Shown here: one piece after another, positions 35,901 to 45,241 of the stretch
Layout of the letters: every line of letters starts with the position of its first letter
Numbering within the stretch: the stretch's first letter is position 1
Origin: CADEED01 sp035525785
GTDB taxonomy: Bacteria; Pseudomonadota; Gammaproteobacteria; Steroidobacterales; Steroidobacteraceae
Direction of reading: 5' to 3'
DNA length: 64,000 bases
Assembly (NCBI GenBank): GCA_035525785.1
Contig: DATLDQ010000001.1
Coordinates: 23,519-87,518 of the forward strand
Translations under genes and position numbers: made by a program
The notes under the pieces: model-generated
Database searches by the model: none
Seen by the model: the letters and a program-made list of their open reading frames with translations, nothing else
Told to the model about the DNA's origin: nothing

Positions 35901-38057
35901 ATGGCCGGCAAAGAAGACTTCATGCGCCAGCTGCGCGCGACCTTTCGCGTCGAGGCCGCGGAACACCTGCAGGCCATGGCGGAGGGAGTGGATAGACTGG
36001 CCGGCGCCGCCGACGCGCAGGCGCGCGCGCCGCTCATCGAAACCATCTTCCGCGCCGCGCATAGCCTCAAGGGCGCCGCACGCGCCGCCGACTTTGCCGA
36101 CGTCGAGAACCTCTGCCAGTCGCTGGAGACCCTGTTCTCGTCGTGGAAGCGCGGCGTGAGCTCGCCCACCCCGGCCACGCTCGAGAGCGCGCGCGTGTCA
36201 CTCGATCGCATGCACGAGGCACTGGGGGCGCCGCCGCCGACCGCGCAGCCCGCCGCGCCGGCGATGGAAAGCGATCTGCGCGCTCCCCTACCCGCGGCAT
36301 CCACCCCGATGTCGGCGGAGGGCGATACGGTGCGCGTCAGCGTGCGCGCGCTCGATGACCGGCTGCTCGAAGCCGAGGAGCTGCTCACCGCCAAGATCGC
36401 CGCTGCCCAACGCAGCGAAGACCTCGAGGAGCTCGCGCCCCTGTTCGAGAGCTGGCGCGAGCACTGGTCGCGGGTGCAACCCGAGGCGAGCGCGCTGCGA
36501 CGCGCCAATGGCTCGCTGATCGAGTTCCTGGAATGGAATCAGGAATGGCTGCGGGCCTTCGAGTCGCGAGTGGCCGCTTTGCGCCGGGCGGCGGAACAGG
36601 ACCGGCTCAATGTCGCGAAACTCGTCGACGATCTGCTGGCGAATTCCAAGAAAATGCTCATGCTGCCGGTGGGCACACTGGCCCCTCTCCTGCGCAAGGT
36701 GGTCCGCGACCTGGCGCGCGAGCTCGGCAAAGACGCGGAACTCACGATCCGCGGTGAAGAAACCTGTGTCGACAAGCGCATTCTCGAGGAGATGAAGGAT
36801 CCGCTGGTGCACCTGCTGCGCAACAGTCTCGATCACGGCATCGAATCACCCGCCGCGCGCGCCGCGGCGGGCAAGCCCGCGCGTGCCGCCATCCTGATCG
36901 CGGTGTCGCGCGTGAACGGCAACCAGGTCGAGATCCTGGTGAGCGACGATGGCGCGGGCGTCGACGTCGCACGCGTGCGCGGCGAGGCCGTGTCTCGTGG
37001 ACTCATCAGCGCGATGGCGGCACAGTCGCTGGACGATGAAGCCGCGAGTGGGCTCATCTTCGAAACGGACTTGTCCACCAGCCCGATGATCACGCAGCTC
37101 TCGGGCCGCGGCCTGGGCCTGGCGATCGTGCGCGAGAAGGCCGAAAAGCTCGGCGGCAAGGTCTCGGTCGAAAGCCGTGGCGGCGCGGGTACCACGCTGC
37201 GCATGGTGCTGCCACTGACGCTGACCACCTTCCGCGGCGTGCTGGTCGAAAGCGGCGGCCGCACCTTTGCGGTCCCCACGGCGCAGGTCGAGCGGGTCAC
37301 GCGATTCCGCGCGTCCGACGTGCAGACCGTCGAAGGCCGCGAGACGATCGCGCACAACGGCCGTGCGCTCGCACTCGCGCATCTCGCCGACGTGCTCGAA
37401 CTGCCCGCGGGCCCGGCGTCCAACGACTCCGCGCGACCCGCGCTGATCCTGGGCTCGGGCAACGAACGCATCGCCTTCGTCGTCGACGCGGTGCTGGACG
37501 AGCGCGAAGTGCTGGTGAAGCGGCTGCGCAAGCCGCTCGAGAAGATCCGCAACATCGCCGGCGCGACCGTGCTCGGGTCGGGCCAGGTGGCGCCCATCCT
37601 CGACGTCGCCGACCTCATCAAGTCTGCGCGCCGGGCGCCCCTGCGGCGCGCGGCGGCCGCCAATCCGCCCGCCACCCTGTCCGCGAGCGTGACAACCACG
37701 CGCGTGCTGGTTGCCGAGGACTCCATCACGTCGCGCATGCTGCTCAAGGGGATCCTGGAATCGGCGGGCTATTTCGTGAAGACGGCGGTCGATGGCCTCG
37801 AGGCCTTCACGCTGCTGCGCTCGGAAGACTTCGATGTACTGGTCTCCGACGTGGAGATGCCGCGGCTCAATGGCTTCGATCTCACCGCGCGCGTCCGCGC
37901 GGACCGTCAGCTCGCCGAACTACCCGTGGTGCTGGTCACCGCCCTCGCTTCGCGTGAGGACCGCGAGCGCGGCATCGAAGTCGGCGCCAACGCCTACCTG
38001 GTCAAGGGCGATCTCGACCAGAGCAACCTGCTCGAAGCACTGCGGCGGCTGGCATGA
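35901..38057 (+). CDS. CheA-type histidine kinase with C-terminal receiver (WspE-like hybrid)
   Basis: 718 residues. The Hpt domain is at the N-terminus with phosphoacceptor His in AAHSLKGAARAA (near residue 52). It lacks an obvious P2 domain. Dimerisation and ATPase domains run from about 235 to 440 (VHLLRNSLDHGIE, VSDDGAGVD, GRGLGLAIV). A CheW-like domain follows to about 575. A receiver domain fills residues ~595-718 (VLVAEDSITSR, phosphoacceptor in LVSDVEMPRLNGFD, LVTALAS, LVKGD). The attached receiver may act as phosphate sink or output, as in WspE. It starts two bases after the MCP stop. Confidence 0.93.
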   Translation: MAGKEDFMRQLRATFRVEAAEHLQAMAEGVDRLAGAADAQARAPLIETIFRAAHSLKGAARAADFADVENLCQSLETLFSSWKRGVSSPTPATLESARVSLDRMHEALGAPPPTAQPAAPAMESDLRAPLPAASTPMSAEGDTVRVSVRALDDRLLEAEELLTAKIAAAQRSEDLEELAPLFESWREHWSRVQPEASALRRANGSLIEFLEWNQEWLRAFESRVAALRRAAEQDRLNVAKLVDDLLANSKKMLMLPVGTLAPLLRKVVRDLARELGKDAELTIRGEETCVDKRILEEMKDPLVHLLRNSLDHGIESPAARAAAGKPARAAILIAVSRVNGNQVEILVSDDGAGVDVARVRGEAVSRGLISAMAAQSLDDEAASGLIFETDLSTSPMITQLSGRGLGLAIVREKAEKLGGKVSVESRGGAGTTLRMVLPLTLTTFRGVLVESGGRTFAVPTAQVERVTRFRASDVQTVEGRETIAHNGRALALAHLADVLELPAGPASNDSARPALILGSGNERIAFVVDAVLDEREVLVKRLRKPLEKIRNIAGATVLGSGQVAPILDVADLIKSARRAPLRRAAAANPPATLSASVTTTRVLVAEDSITSRMLLKGILESAGYFVKTAVDGLEAFTLLRSEDFDVLVSDVEMPRLNGFDLTARVRADRQLAELPVVLVTALASREDRERGIEVGANAYLVKGDLDQSNLLEALRRLA

Positions 38058-39151
38058 AACGCGTCGGCGCGCCCGTCACCGTGTTGATAGTCGACGATTC
38101 GCCGAGCATGCGCCTGCTGCTGAATCACGTGCTCGGACTCGACCCGCGCATCCAGGTGCTCGCCACGGTGAACGATGGCCAGGCGGCCATCGACTTCCTC
38201 GAAGGCAGCACTTCGCGGCCCGACGTCGTGCTCATGGACATCCACATGCCGCGCATCGACGGGTTCGAGACCACGCGGCGGATCATGGAGACCCATCCGC
38301 TGCCCATCGTGATCTGCACTGCAACGGCGGATCCGCACGAGCTGCAAGTCGCGTTCCGCTCCATGGAAGCCGGCGCCGTCGCCTGCGTCGAGAAGCCCGC
38401 TGGCTATGACGATCCACGTTTCGACACCGCGGTGCAGAACCTGCAGCAGACGGTGCGACTCATGGCGGAGGTGAAGGTGGTGAGGCGCTGGCCGAAGCCG
38501 CGGCTTGCCGGCGCGCGCGCTCCGGCGCCCGTGCCGACGCCGCCCGCAAGGTCGAGCGCGCCGCGTATCGTCGGCATCGGTGCTTCGACCGGCGGGCCGC
38601 CCATCCTGCAGAGCATCCTGTCGGCGTTGCCCCGGGATTTTCCAGCACCGGTACTCATCGTCCAGCACATCGCGCGCGGATTCCTGTCCGGCATGGTGGA
38701 GTGGCTCAATCAAACTACCGGCCTGCACGTGCACGTGGCCGCGCACGGCGCAATCACATCCCCGGGCCACGTGTACATCGCGCCCGACGACTTTCATCTC
38801 GGCGTCACCGCCGTCGGCCGCCTGGTGCTGTCGCGCGACCCGCCGGATGGCGGGCTGCGGCCGTCGGTATCGTTCCTGTTCCGATCTCTGGCCGAGAACA
38901 TCGGCGGCAACGCGGTGGGCGTGCTGCTCACGGGCATGGGGCGCGACGGCGCCGACGAGCTGAAGAGAATGCGCGATCGCGGCGCGCTGACCATCGCACA
39001 GGACCGCGAGACGTCCGTGGTGCACGGCATGCCGGGCGCCGCCATCGAGATCGGCGCCGCCATGCAGGTACTGCCCGCGGATCGCATCGCGGCGGCGCTG
39101 CTGACCGAGCTCACGCGAAAGATTCCACAGGTTGGAGGTGTCGAGACATGA
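38054..39151 (+). CDS. CheB-type receptor methylesterase (WspF-like)
   Basis: 365 residues. The N-terminal receiver has phosphoacceptor Asp in VLMDIHMPRIDGFE. The C-terminal esterase/deamidase domain starts near residue 172. Its triad is visible: Ser in GASTGGPP, His in VLIVQHIARGF and Asp in TGMGRDGADEL. It removes methyl groups from the MCP and is activated by CheA-mediated phosphorylation. The ATG overlaps the CheA stop, and its own stop overlaps the next start, both as ATGA. Confidence 0.94.
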   Translation: MKRVGAPVTVLIVDDSPSMRLLLNHVLGLDPRIQVLATVNDGQAAIDFLEGSTSRPDVVLMDIHMPRIDGFETTRRIMETHPLPIVICTATADPHELQVAFRSMEAGAVACVEKPAGYDDPRFDTAVQNLQQTVRLMAEVKVVRRWPKPRLAGARAPAPVPTPPARSSAPRIVGIGASTGGPPILQSILSALPRDFPAPVLIVQHIARGFLSGMVEWLNQTTGLHVHVAAHGAITSPGHVYIAPDDFHLGVTAVGRLVLSRDPPDGGLRPSVSFLFRSLAENIGGNAVGVLLTGMGRDGADELKRMRDRGALTIAQDRETSVVHGMPGAAIEIGAAMQVLPADRIAAALLTELTRKIPQVGGVET

Positions 39152-40983
39152 GCGCATCGCAAACGCAGTCCCCGAGGCGTGTGCTCATCGCCGAGGACAG
39201 CCCGACGCAGGCCCAGCAACTCGCGCACATCCTCGAGGACCAGGGCTTCGAGGTGGTGAGCGCGGCGAACGGACGCCTGGCGCTGGAGATGGCGCGACGC
39301 GAGAAACCGCGTCTCGTGGTCAGCGACGTCATCATGCCGGAGATGAACGGCTACGACCTGTGCTCGAGCATCAAGAACGACCCCACGCTCGAAGACGTGC
39401 CCGTGATCCTGGTGACGACGCTCGCGGATCCGCAGGACGTGATCCGCGGCCTCGAATGCCGCGCCGACAATTTCGTGCTCAAGCCCTACGACGCCGAGCA
39501 CCTGGTCCGCCGCATCCAGTTCGTGCTGGTCAACAGCCAGATGCGCCAGAGCGACCAGCCAGGCATGGGCCTCGAGATCGTGTTCAGCGGCCAGAAACAT
39601 TTCATCACCGCGGACCGGCTGCAGATACTCAACCTGCTCCTGTCCACCTACGAAGCCGCCATCCAGCGCAACCGCGAGCTCAGCAACACGCGCGACACGC
39701 TGCACGAGACCAACCGGGAGCTGCAGCAGCTCACGCACGAGCTCGAGTCGCGCGTGCAAGTGCGCACGCGCGAGCTAGAGCAGAGCAACGAGGCCCTGCG
39801 CCAGGCGCAGCAGGCTCTCATCCAGCAGGAGCGGCTGCGGGCGCTCGGCCAGATGGCGAGCGGTATCGCACACGACATCAACAACGCGATCTCGCCCATC
39901 TCGCTGTATACCGAGGCGCTGCTCGAGCGCGAACCGCTCAGTGACAAGGCACGCGGCTATCTCACGACCATCCAGCGCGCCATCGACGACGTGGCGCAGA
40001 CGGTGGGCCGCATGCGCGAGTTCTACCGGCCGCGCGAGAAGGAGCTGCAGCTCGCGGACGTCGAGCTGAACCCGCTGATCCAGCAGGTCATCGATCTCAC
40101 GCGCGCGCGCTGGAACGACCTCGCGCAGCGGCGCGGCGTGATGATCGAGCTCCTGCCCGAGCTCGCCGCGGACCTCGCGACCATTCGCGGCGCCGAGAAC
40201 GAGATTCGCGATGCGCTGACCAATCTCGTCTTCAACGCCGTGGATGCGCTGCCGCAGGGTGGCCGCATCGCGATCCGTACGCGCAACGTCGCATTGCCCG
40301 GTCCGCAAGGCGCCGAATCGGCGGTGCAACTCGAAGTAACCGACACCGGCGTAGGCATGGACGAGGACACGCGTCGCCGCTGCCTCGAACCCTTCTTCAC
40401 CACCAAGGGCGATCGCGGCACCGGCCTGGGTCTTGCGATGGTCTACGGCATGGCCAAGCGACACAGCGCGGGTCTCGACATCGACAGCGTGATCGACAAG
40501 GGTACCGCCGTCCGTCTCACCTTCCGCAGCGGCACCTCGCAGGTCGCGAGCACAGGCCGACACGCATTGCCGCTGTTCGCGTCACGCGCCCTGCGCATAC
40601 TGCTCATCGACGATGACCCTGCATTGATCGAGTCCCTGCGTAGCGCGTTGCAGGACGAAGGCCACAAGGTCACGACCACGAACGGTGGGCAGGCCGGCAT
40701 CGATGCCTTCCGCGACGCGCAGCGCGCCGGCAAGGTGTTCGACATCGTCATCACCGATCTCGGCATGCCGTACGTGGACGGCCGCCAGGTGGTCGCGAGC
40801 GTGCGGGCCATGTCTCCCGGCACGCCGATCATCCTGCTCACCGGCTGGGGCCAGCACGTGGTCAGCGACCAGGACCGGCCTCCGCAGGTCGACCGCCTGC
40901 TGGGCAAGCCACCGCGCATCCGCGAGCTGCGCAGCGCGCTCGCCGAGCTCACCGGGCGCCGGGCTACCGATCGCGTCGGCTGA
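39148..40983 (+). CDS. REC-histidine kinase-REC hybrid (output of the chemosensory operon)
   Basis: 611 residues from ATG 39148. The order is as follows: receiver 1 at residues ~10-125 (VLIAEDSPTQAQ, VVSDVIMPEMNGYD); a coiled coil at ~165-235; a HisKA/HATPase kinase core with phospho-His near 242 in MASGIAHDINNAISP, then TNLVFNAVDALPQGG and GTGLGLAMVYGMAKR; and receiver 2 at ~480-600 (ILLIDDDPALIES, VITDLGMPYVDG, LLGKPP). There is no transmembrane region. In Wsp operons this position is held by the diguanylate cyclase WspR, so phosphotransfer here must take another route. Confidence 0.92.
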   Translation: MSASQTQSPRRVLIAEDSPTQAQQLAHILEDQGFEVVSAANGRLALEMARREKPRLVVSDVIMPEMNGYDLCSSIKNDPTLEDVPVILVTTLADPQDVIRGLECRADNFVLKPYDAEHLVRRIQFVLVNSQMRQSDQPGMGLEIVFSGQKHFITADRLQILNLLLSTYEAAIQRNRELSNTRDTLHETNRELQQLTHELESRVQVRTRELEQSNEALRQAQQALIQQERLRALGQMASGIAHDINNAISPISLYTEALLEREPLSDKARGYLTTIQRAIDDVAQTVGRMREFYRPREKELQLADVELNPLIQQVIDLTRARWNDLAQRRGVMIELLPELAADLATIRGAENEIRDALTNLVFNAVDALPQGGRIAIRTRNVALPGPQGAESAVQLEVTDTGVGMDEDTRRRCLEPFFTTKGDRGTGLGLAMVYGMAKRHSAGLDIDSVIDKGTAVRLTFRSGTSQVASTGRHALPLFASRALRILLIDDDPALIESLRSALQDEGHKVTTTNGGQAGIDAFRDAQRAGKVFDIVITDLGMPYVDGRQVVASVRAMSPGTPIILLTGWGQHVVSDQDRPPQVDRLLGKPPRIRELRSALAELTGRRATDRVG

Positions 40984-41105
40984 TTCTTCCCGCACCTGCG
41001 GGCATCGCTAACTACTTCGGATCGCCCGGTGAGACAGCGTCCGGGTAATGATCCTACAAGGGCGATTCCGCAGCCGCGCTAGGCTTCCTCAAGGAGGCGC
41101 GCGGA

Positions 41106-43121
41106 ATGACGGCAAATATGCCAACGATGGCGGCAGATATGGCGCAGCGCATCCGCGCGCGCGAGTGGTCCGCCTCGCTCGGCGCGCCCGCCGAGTGGCC
41201 GCAAGCGTTGCGCGCCGGCATCGACCTCATGCTCGACACGCGCCACGCGGCGTTCATCGCGTGGGGCGACAAGCTCGTCACGATTTACAACGATGCCGCG
41301 GCGAACATGCTCGGCAGCACGCATCCGAACGCGCTCGGCATGCCCTTCCGCCAGCTGTTCGCCGAGTCGTGGACCGAACTCGAACCACTGAGCAGCGCCA
41401 CTCTTCGGGGCGAAGCGCAGTACCTGGAGGATCGGGCGCTGCCCTTGCCGGGCCGCGCGGGCCACGCCACGAGCTGGTACTCGCTGTCCTTCACGCCCTT
41501 GCGCGACGTCGATGGGGCCATCCGCGGATTCTTCTGCGTCGTCGTCGATACCACTGCGCGTGTGCTCGCGTCACAGGCCAAGCGGCAGCAGGAGCAGGCC
41601 GCCCGGCGCGCGAGCGACGCCCGCTACCGCACGCTGTTCAATTGCATCGACGAAGGCTTTTGCGTCATCGAAGTCGCCTTCGACGAGGAGGGCAAGGCGG
41701 CGGACTACCGCTTTCTCGAGACCAATCCTGCGTTCGAGCACCAGACGGGGCTCACCAATGCGACGGGCAAGTGGATGCGTGCGCTCGTGCCGCTGCACGA
41801 ACAGCACTGGTTCGACAGCTACGGCCGGGTGGCGCGCACGGGTGAGCAATCACGTTTCGTCGAGCACGCGCGATCGCTCGGGCGCTGGTTCAACGTGTTC
41901 GCTTTCCGCGTCGGCGCCGCGGGGCAAAACCAGGTGGCCATGCTCATCTCGGACATCACGGAAAGAGTGGAGACCGACCAGGCGCTGCGCGCGGCCGATC
42001 GCCGCAAGGATGAGTTCCTGGCCACCCTGGCGCATGAATTGCGCAACCCCCTCGCGCCGCTGCGCAATGGGCTGCAGATCGCCCGGCGATGTGTCGCCGA
42101 GCCAACGCTGCAACGAACCCTGGACATGATGGATCGGCAGTTGTCGCACCTGGTGCGCCTGGTCGACGATCTCCTGGACGTGGGCCGCATCAGCTCCGGC
42201 AAGATGGAGCTGCATCGCGAGCCGCTCCTGCTGAGCAACGTGATCGCAGGAAGCATCGAAGCCGCGCGCGTCTGCGTCGAGGGCCGCCAGCACCAGCTGA
42301 CCATCGAAGGGGACGCGGCCCACCTGTACGTACTCGGGGATTCACACCGGCTCATGCAGGTGTTCACGAACCTGCTGTCGAACGCCTGCAAATACACCGA
42401 CCCCGGCGGCGACATCCGCGTGCTCATCAGGCGCCAAGGGGGCGACGTGGTCGTGCAGGTGACGGACAACGGCATCGGCATCCCACCTTCGGAGACGGGG
42501 CGGGTTTTCCAGCTGTTCTCGCAGGTGCGCGCGCATCAGCCGCTGCACGCGGGTGGGCTCGGTATAGGGCTCTCCCTGGTGCGCAGCCTGGTGTCGTTGC
42601 ACGGTGGAAGCGTCGAGGCCACGAGCGCGGGAACCGGACGCGGCAGCACCTTCACCGTGCAGCTGCCGTTGCTGCGTGACGCACCGCTCGGCAAGCCGGC
42701 ACCCGCGGATGAAGTGTCGCCACAGGCCAGGCCGAAACGCGTCGTCGTCGCCGACGACAATGCGGACGCAGTGAGCACGCTCGCCGAGATGCTGCGCATG
42801 CAGGGTCACCAGGTGTGGGTGGCCAACGACGGTGCCGAAGCCGTCGAACAAGCGCACTCGCATCATCCGGACGCGATCCTGCTCGATCTCGGCATGCCGC
42901 GCATCGATGGTCTCGAAGCCGCGCGGCGCATCCGTGCCATGCCCGGCGGCGAGGAGCCGCTCATCGTCGCGCTCACTGGCTGGGGACAGCACGCCGACCG
43001 CGAGCGAACCCACGCCGCGGGGTTCGACGTTCACCTCGTGAAGCCTGCGGACCCCGAAGAGATAGTCGGCCTCATCGAGCGCGGACGCGCAGGGGCGGAC
43101 GCGAACCAGGCGACACAATGA
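41106..43121 (+). CDS. PAS-type hybrid histidine kinase with C-terminal receiver
   Basis: 671 residues, cytosolic. There are two PAS-like regions at about 20-155 (FIAWGDKLVTIYNDAAANML) and 180-300 (YRTLFNCIDEGFCVIEVAFD). HisKA follows with phospho-His in EFLATLAHELRNPLAPL, HATPase with NLLSNACKYTDPGGD and DNGIGIP, and then a receiver (VVVADDNADAV, ILLDLGMPRIDGLE, LVKPADPE). It is 122 bases after the chemosensory operon on the same strand. Neither a separate response regulator nor an output gene adjoins it. Confidence 0.92.
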   Translation: MTANMPTMAADMAQRIRAREWSASLGAPAEWPQALRAGIDLMLDTRHAAFIAWGDKLVTIYNDAAANMLGSTHPNALGMPFRQLFAESWTELEPLSSATLRGEAQYLEDRALPLPGRAGHATSWYSLSFTPLRDVDGAIRGFFCVVVDTTARVLASQAKRQQEQAARRASDARYRTLFNCIDEGFCVIEVAFDEEGKAADYRFLETNPAFEHQTGLTNATGKWMRALVPLHEQHWFDSYGRVARTGEQSRFVEHARSLGRWFNVFAFRVGAAGQNQVAMLISDITERVETDQALRAADRRKDEFLATLAHELRNPLAPLRNGLQIARRCVAEPTLQRTLDMMDRQLSHLVRLVDDLLDVGRISSGKMELHREPLLLSNVIAGSIEAARVCVEGRQHQLTIEGDAAHLYVLGDSHRLMQVFTNLLSNACKYTDPGGDIRVLIRRQGGDVVVQVTDNGIGIPPSETGRVFQLFSQVRAHQPLHAGGLGIGLSLVRSLVSLHGGSVEATSAGTGRGSTFTVQLPLLRDAPLGKPAPADEVSPQARPKRVVVADDNADAVSTLAEMLRMQGHQVWVANDGAEAVEQAHSHHPDAILLDLGMPRIDGLEAARRIRAMPGGEEPLIVALTGWGQHADRERTHAAGFDVHLVKPADPEEIVGLIERGRAGADANQATQ

Positions 43122-43131
43122 GCGCAACGCG

Positions 43132-44142
43132 ATGAGCCCGTCTTCGAGAGAGCTGCGCATCGGCATCTCCGGCTGGCGATACGAACCCTGGCGTGGCGTG
43201 TTCTATCCACCCGACCTGGCGCAGCACCGCGAGCTGGAATTCGCCTCGCGTGCGTTCCGGAGCATCGAGATCAACGGGTCTTTCTATTCTCTGCAGAGCC
43301 CGTCGAGTTACGCCGCCTGGCGTGACGCGACGCCCGAGGGCTTCGTGTTCAGCGTGAAAGGCCCGCGCTACGTCACGCACATCCTCCGCCTGCGCAACGT
43401 GTTGAAGCCGCTGGCCAACTTCTTCGCGTCCGGCGTGTTCAATCTCGGCGCGAAGCTCGGGCCCATCCTCTGGCAGCTACCGCCTTTCATGCGCTACGAC
43501 CCGACGTTGATGGAAGCCTTTCTGACGCTGCTGCCGCGCGACACGAGTGATGCGTTGCGCCTGGCGAGGCGCCGCGACCAGCGCATGCATGGCCGGTCGT
43601 GCCTGCGCATCGATGCGTCGCGGCCGCTGCGGCACGCCATGGAGGTGCGCCACGAGACCTTCGCCACACCCGAATTCGTCGCGCAGCTGCGGCGTCACGG
43701 TGTCGCGCTGGTGGTGGCGGACACCGCCGGGAAGTGGCCGCTGCTCGAGGACGTGACCGCGGATTTCATGTACCTGCGGCTGCACGGGGACAAGGAGCTG
43801 TACGCCAGCGGCTATACCGATGCGGCCCTCGATCGCTGGGCCGAGCGCATCCGTGCCTGGGCGGATGGCACGCAACTCGAAGACGGACGCCGCGCCAGCG
43901 ACAAGGCTCCGCGCCGCCGCCGCTCGCGCGACGTCTACTGCTATTTCGACAACGACATCAAGGTGCGCGCGCCATTCGATGCGGACCGCCTCAGGCAAAA
44001 GCTGGGGGTGACGCGCGACGACGCGAGCTTCCGGTTCCCGTCGCGGGCAGGCCTGAAGAACGCCAGGCCACCACCGCCGCTGCCACCCTTCCGCTGGAAC
44101 TTCAGGAAGACAGGCCGATACTCACCACGCCCGCGACGATGA
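43132..44142 (+). CDS. DUF72 (YecE-like) family protein
   Basis: 336 residues. The TIM-barrel DUF72 family is recognised by ELRIGISGWRYEPWRGVFYP at the N-terminus, FRSIEINGSFYSLQ, GFVFSVKGPRYVTH, LGPILWQLPPFMRYD and YLRLHGDKELYASGYTD. The family's biochemical role is not established; it may involve nucleic-acid or iron-sulphur chemistry. The C-terminus has a Pro- and Arg-rich tail (ARPPPPLPPF) beyond the usual end. It overlaps the convergent transporter gene by 41 bases. Confidence 0.9.
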   Translation: MSPSSRELRIGISGWRYEPWRGVFYPPDLAQHRELEFASRAFRSIEINGSFYSLQSPSSYAAWRDATPEGFVFSVKGPRYVTHILRLRNVLKPLANFFASGVFNLGAKLGPILWQLPPFMRYDPTLMEAFLTLLPRDTSDALRLARRRDQRMHGRSCLRIDASRPLRHAMEVRHETFATPEFVAQLRRHGVALVVADTAGKWPLLEDVTADFMYLRLHGDKELYASGYTDAALDRWAERIRAWADGTQLEDGRRASDKAPRRRRSRDVYCYFDNDIKVRAPFDADRLRQKLGVTRDDASFRFPSRAGLKNARPPPPLPPFRWNFRKTGRYSPRPRR

Positions 44143-44962
44143 GCGCGGCGCCAGCCATGCGCAGCGGGCCCGACTCCTCGCGCAACAGCCGCGATCCGAA
44201 CCACGCACCCACGAGCGTCGATAGTTCACGCGCCGGCGCCACGTGGCTGACAGGCGCGAACCGCATCGCGAACAGCACCAGGATGTAGCCGAGCGGACCC
44301 AGAAAGCTCACGGTGAGGACCGCCTTGCGGTATTCGCGCGCCTCGCGCGCCACGCCCTTTCGATCGACCCACGCACGCGGCGCCAACACGAGCATCCGGA
44401 ACCCGTTGCCCGTGAAGTCGATGAGGAACGGCGAGACCATCAGCATCTTCACCGCGTAGCCATCGTTCAGCGTGTACATCGCGATGAACACGCCCGTGGC
44501 AAGCCCCCAGAACACGCCCACCACGGGGGCGCGCCGGTGCTGCCCGATGAGCCCTGCGACCAGCAATATGCCCGCGACGATCAGCACCACGCCGATCACC
44601 GACTGCGTGGTCGGAGTCTCGCCTAACAACACGCCGGCGCCGATGAAGGACAGCAGCGGCCCGGTGCCGCGGGCGATGGGATAGACCACCGACAGGTCCG
44701 AGTCGCGGTAACCGCGCTGCAGGCTGAGCGAGTACAGCAGATGCAGAACGGAGGTACCCGCGAGCGCCAGCCAGTGACGCGCGTCGAAGTGCGGCCGTTC
44801 GAGCGCCACGATCACGACCACGATCGGCCCGTAGATCAGCACCGATCCTGCCGAATAAAGGAACACGAAGTGCCGCGAATCCGCGGCGGTCTTGGCCGAA
44901 AGATTCCAGCTCGCATGGCAGACCGCCGCGAGCAGCACGAAGCTGAGCGCCGTCAGCGTCAT
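44102..44962 (-). CDS. EamA/DMT-superfamily transporter
   Basis: 286 residues with about ten transmembrane helices in two five-helix EamA repeats. The first opens TLTALSFVLLAAVCHASWNL, the family's usual N-terminus. VVYPIARGTGPLLSFIGAG and HVAPARELSTLVGAWFGSRL are the repeat ends. It exports or imports small metabolites across the inner membrane; the substrate is unknown. The 3' end overlaps the DUF72 gene on the other strand. Confidence 0.9.
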   Translation of the reverse strand: MTLTALSFVLLAAVCHASWNLSAKTAADSRHFVFLYSAGSVLIYGPIVVVIVALERPHFDARHWLALAGTSVLHLLYSLSLQRGYRDSDLSVVYPIARGTGPLLSFIGAGVLLGETPTTQSVIGVVLIVAGILLVAGLIGQHRRAPVVGVFWGLATGVFIAMYTLNDGYAVKMLMVSPFLIDFTGNGFRMLVLAPRAWVDRKGVAREAREYRKAVLTVSFLGPLGYILVLFAMRFAPVSHVAPARELSTLVGAWFGSRLLREESGPLRMAGAALIVAGVVSIGLSS

Positions 44963-45007
44963 GGCGCTACATGAGCGATATTCAAAATGAAGGGCCTCGA
45001 TTCCAAT

Positions 45008-45025
45008 CAGCTATAGCTGTTGACA
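45008..45025 (+). promoter_or_regulatory. Palindrome plus -35-like hexamer upstream of the TonB receptor
   Basis: A perfect 12-base palindrome CAGCTATAGCTG (45008-45019) is followed at once by TTGACA (45020-45025). The surrounding ~100 bases are notably A+T-rich for this window. The matching -10 position reads GAAGAT and is weak, so the promoter is only suggested. The palindrome is a reasonable operator candidate. Confidence 0.3.
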
Positions 45026-45241
45026 CCGGTTTCATGGAGAGTGAAGATCAAAAGCAATCAAATACGATCATAAGTAATCGTAGTTCGAACCAGGGATTTC
45101 GCGGCGGCGCACCCACCGCGGACAGATCGAAGAAAAATTTTCGCCGTGCCAGCGGCATGCGGATCGCGGTCTCGCGTTTGGCCGTGCCCCGCCATAAAGA
45201 CAGAAGCGCGCAAGAGATTGCACTCGGGGGAGGCGCAAGAC

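Noticed and set aside
40989..41002. Terminator after the chemosensory operon
   Set aside because: The stem CCCGCA/TGCGGG is only six bases with a two-base loop and no T-run.
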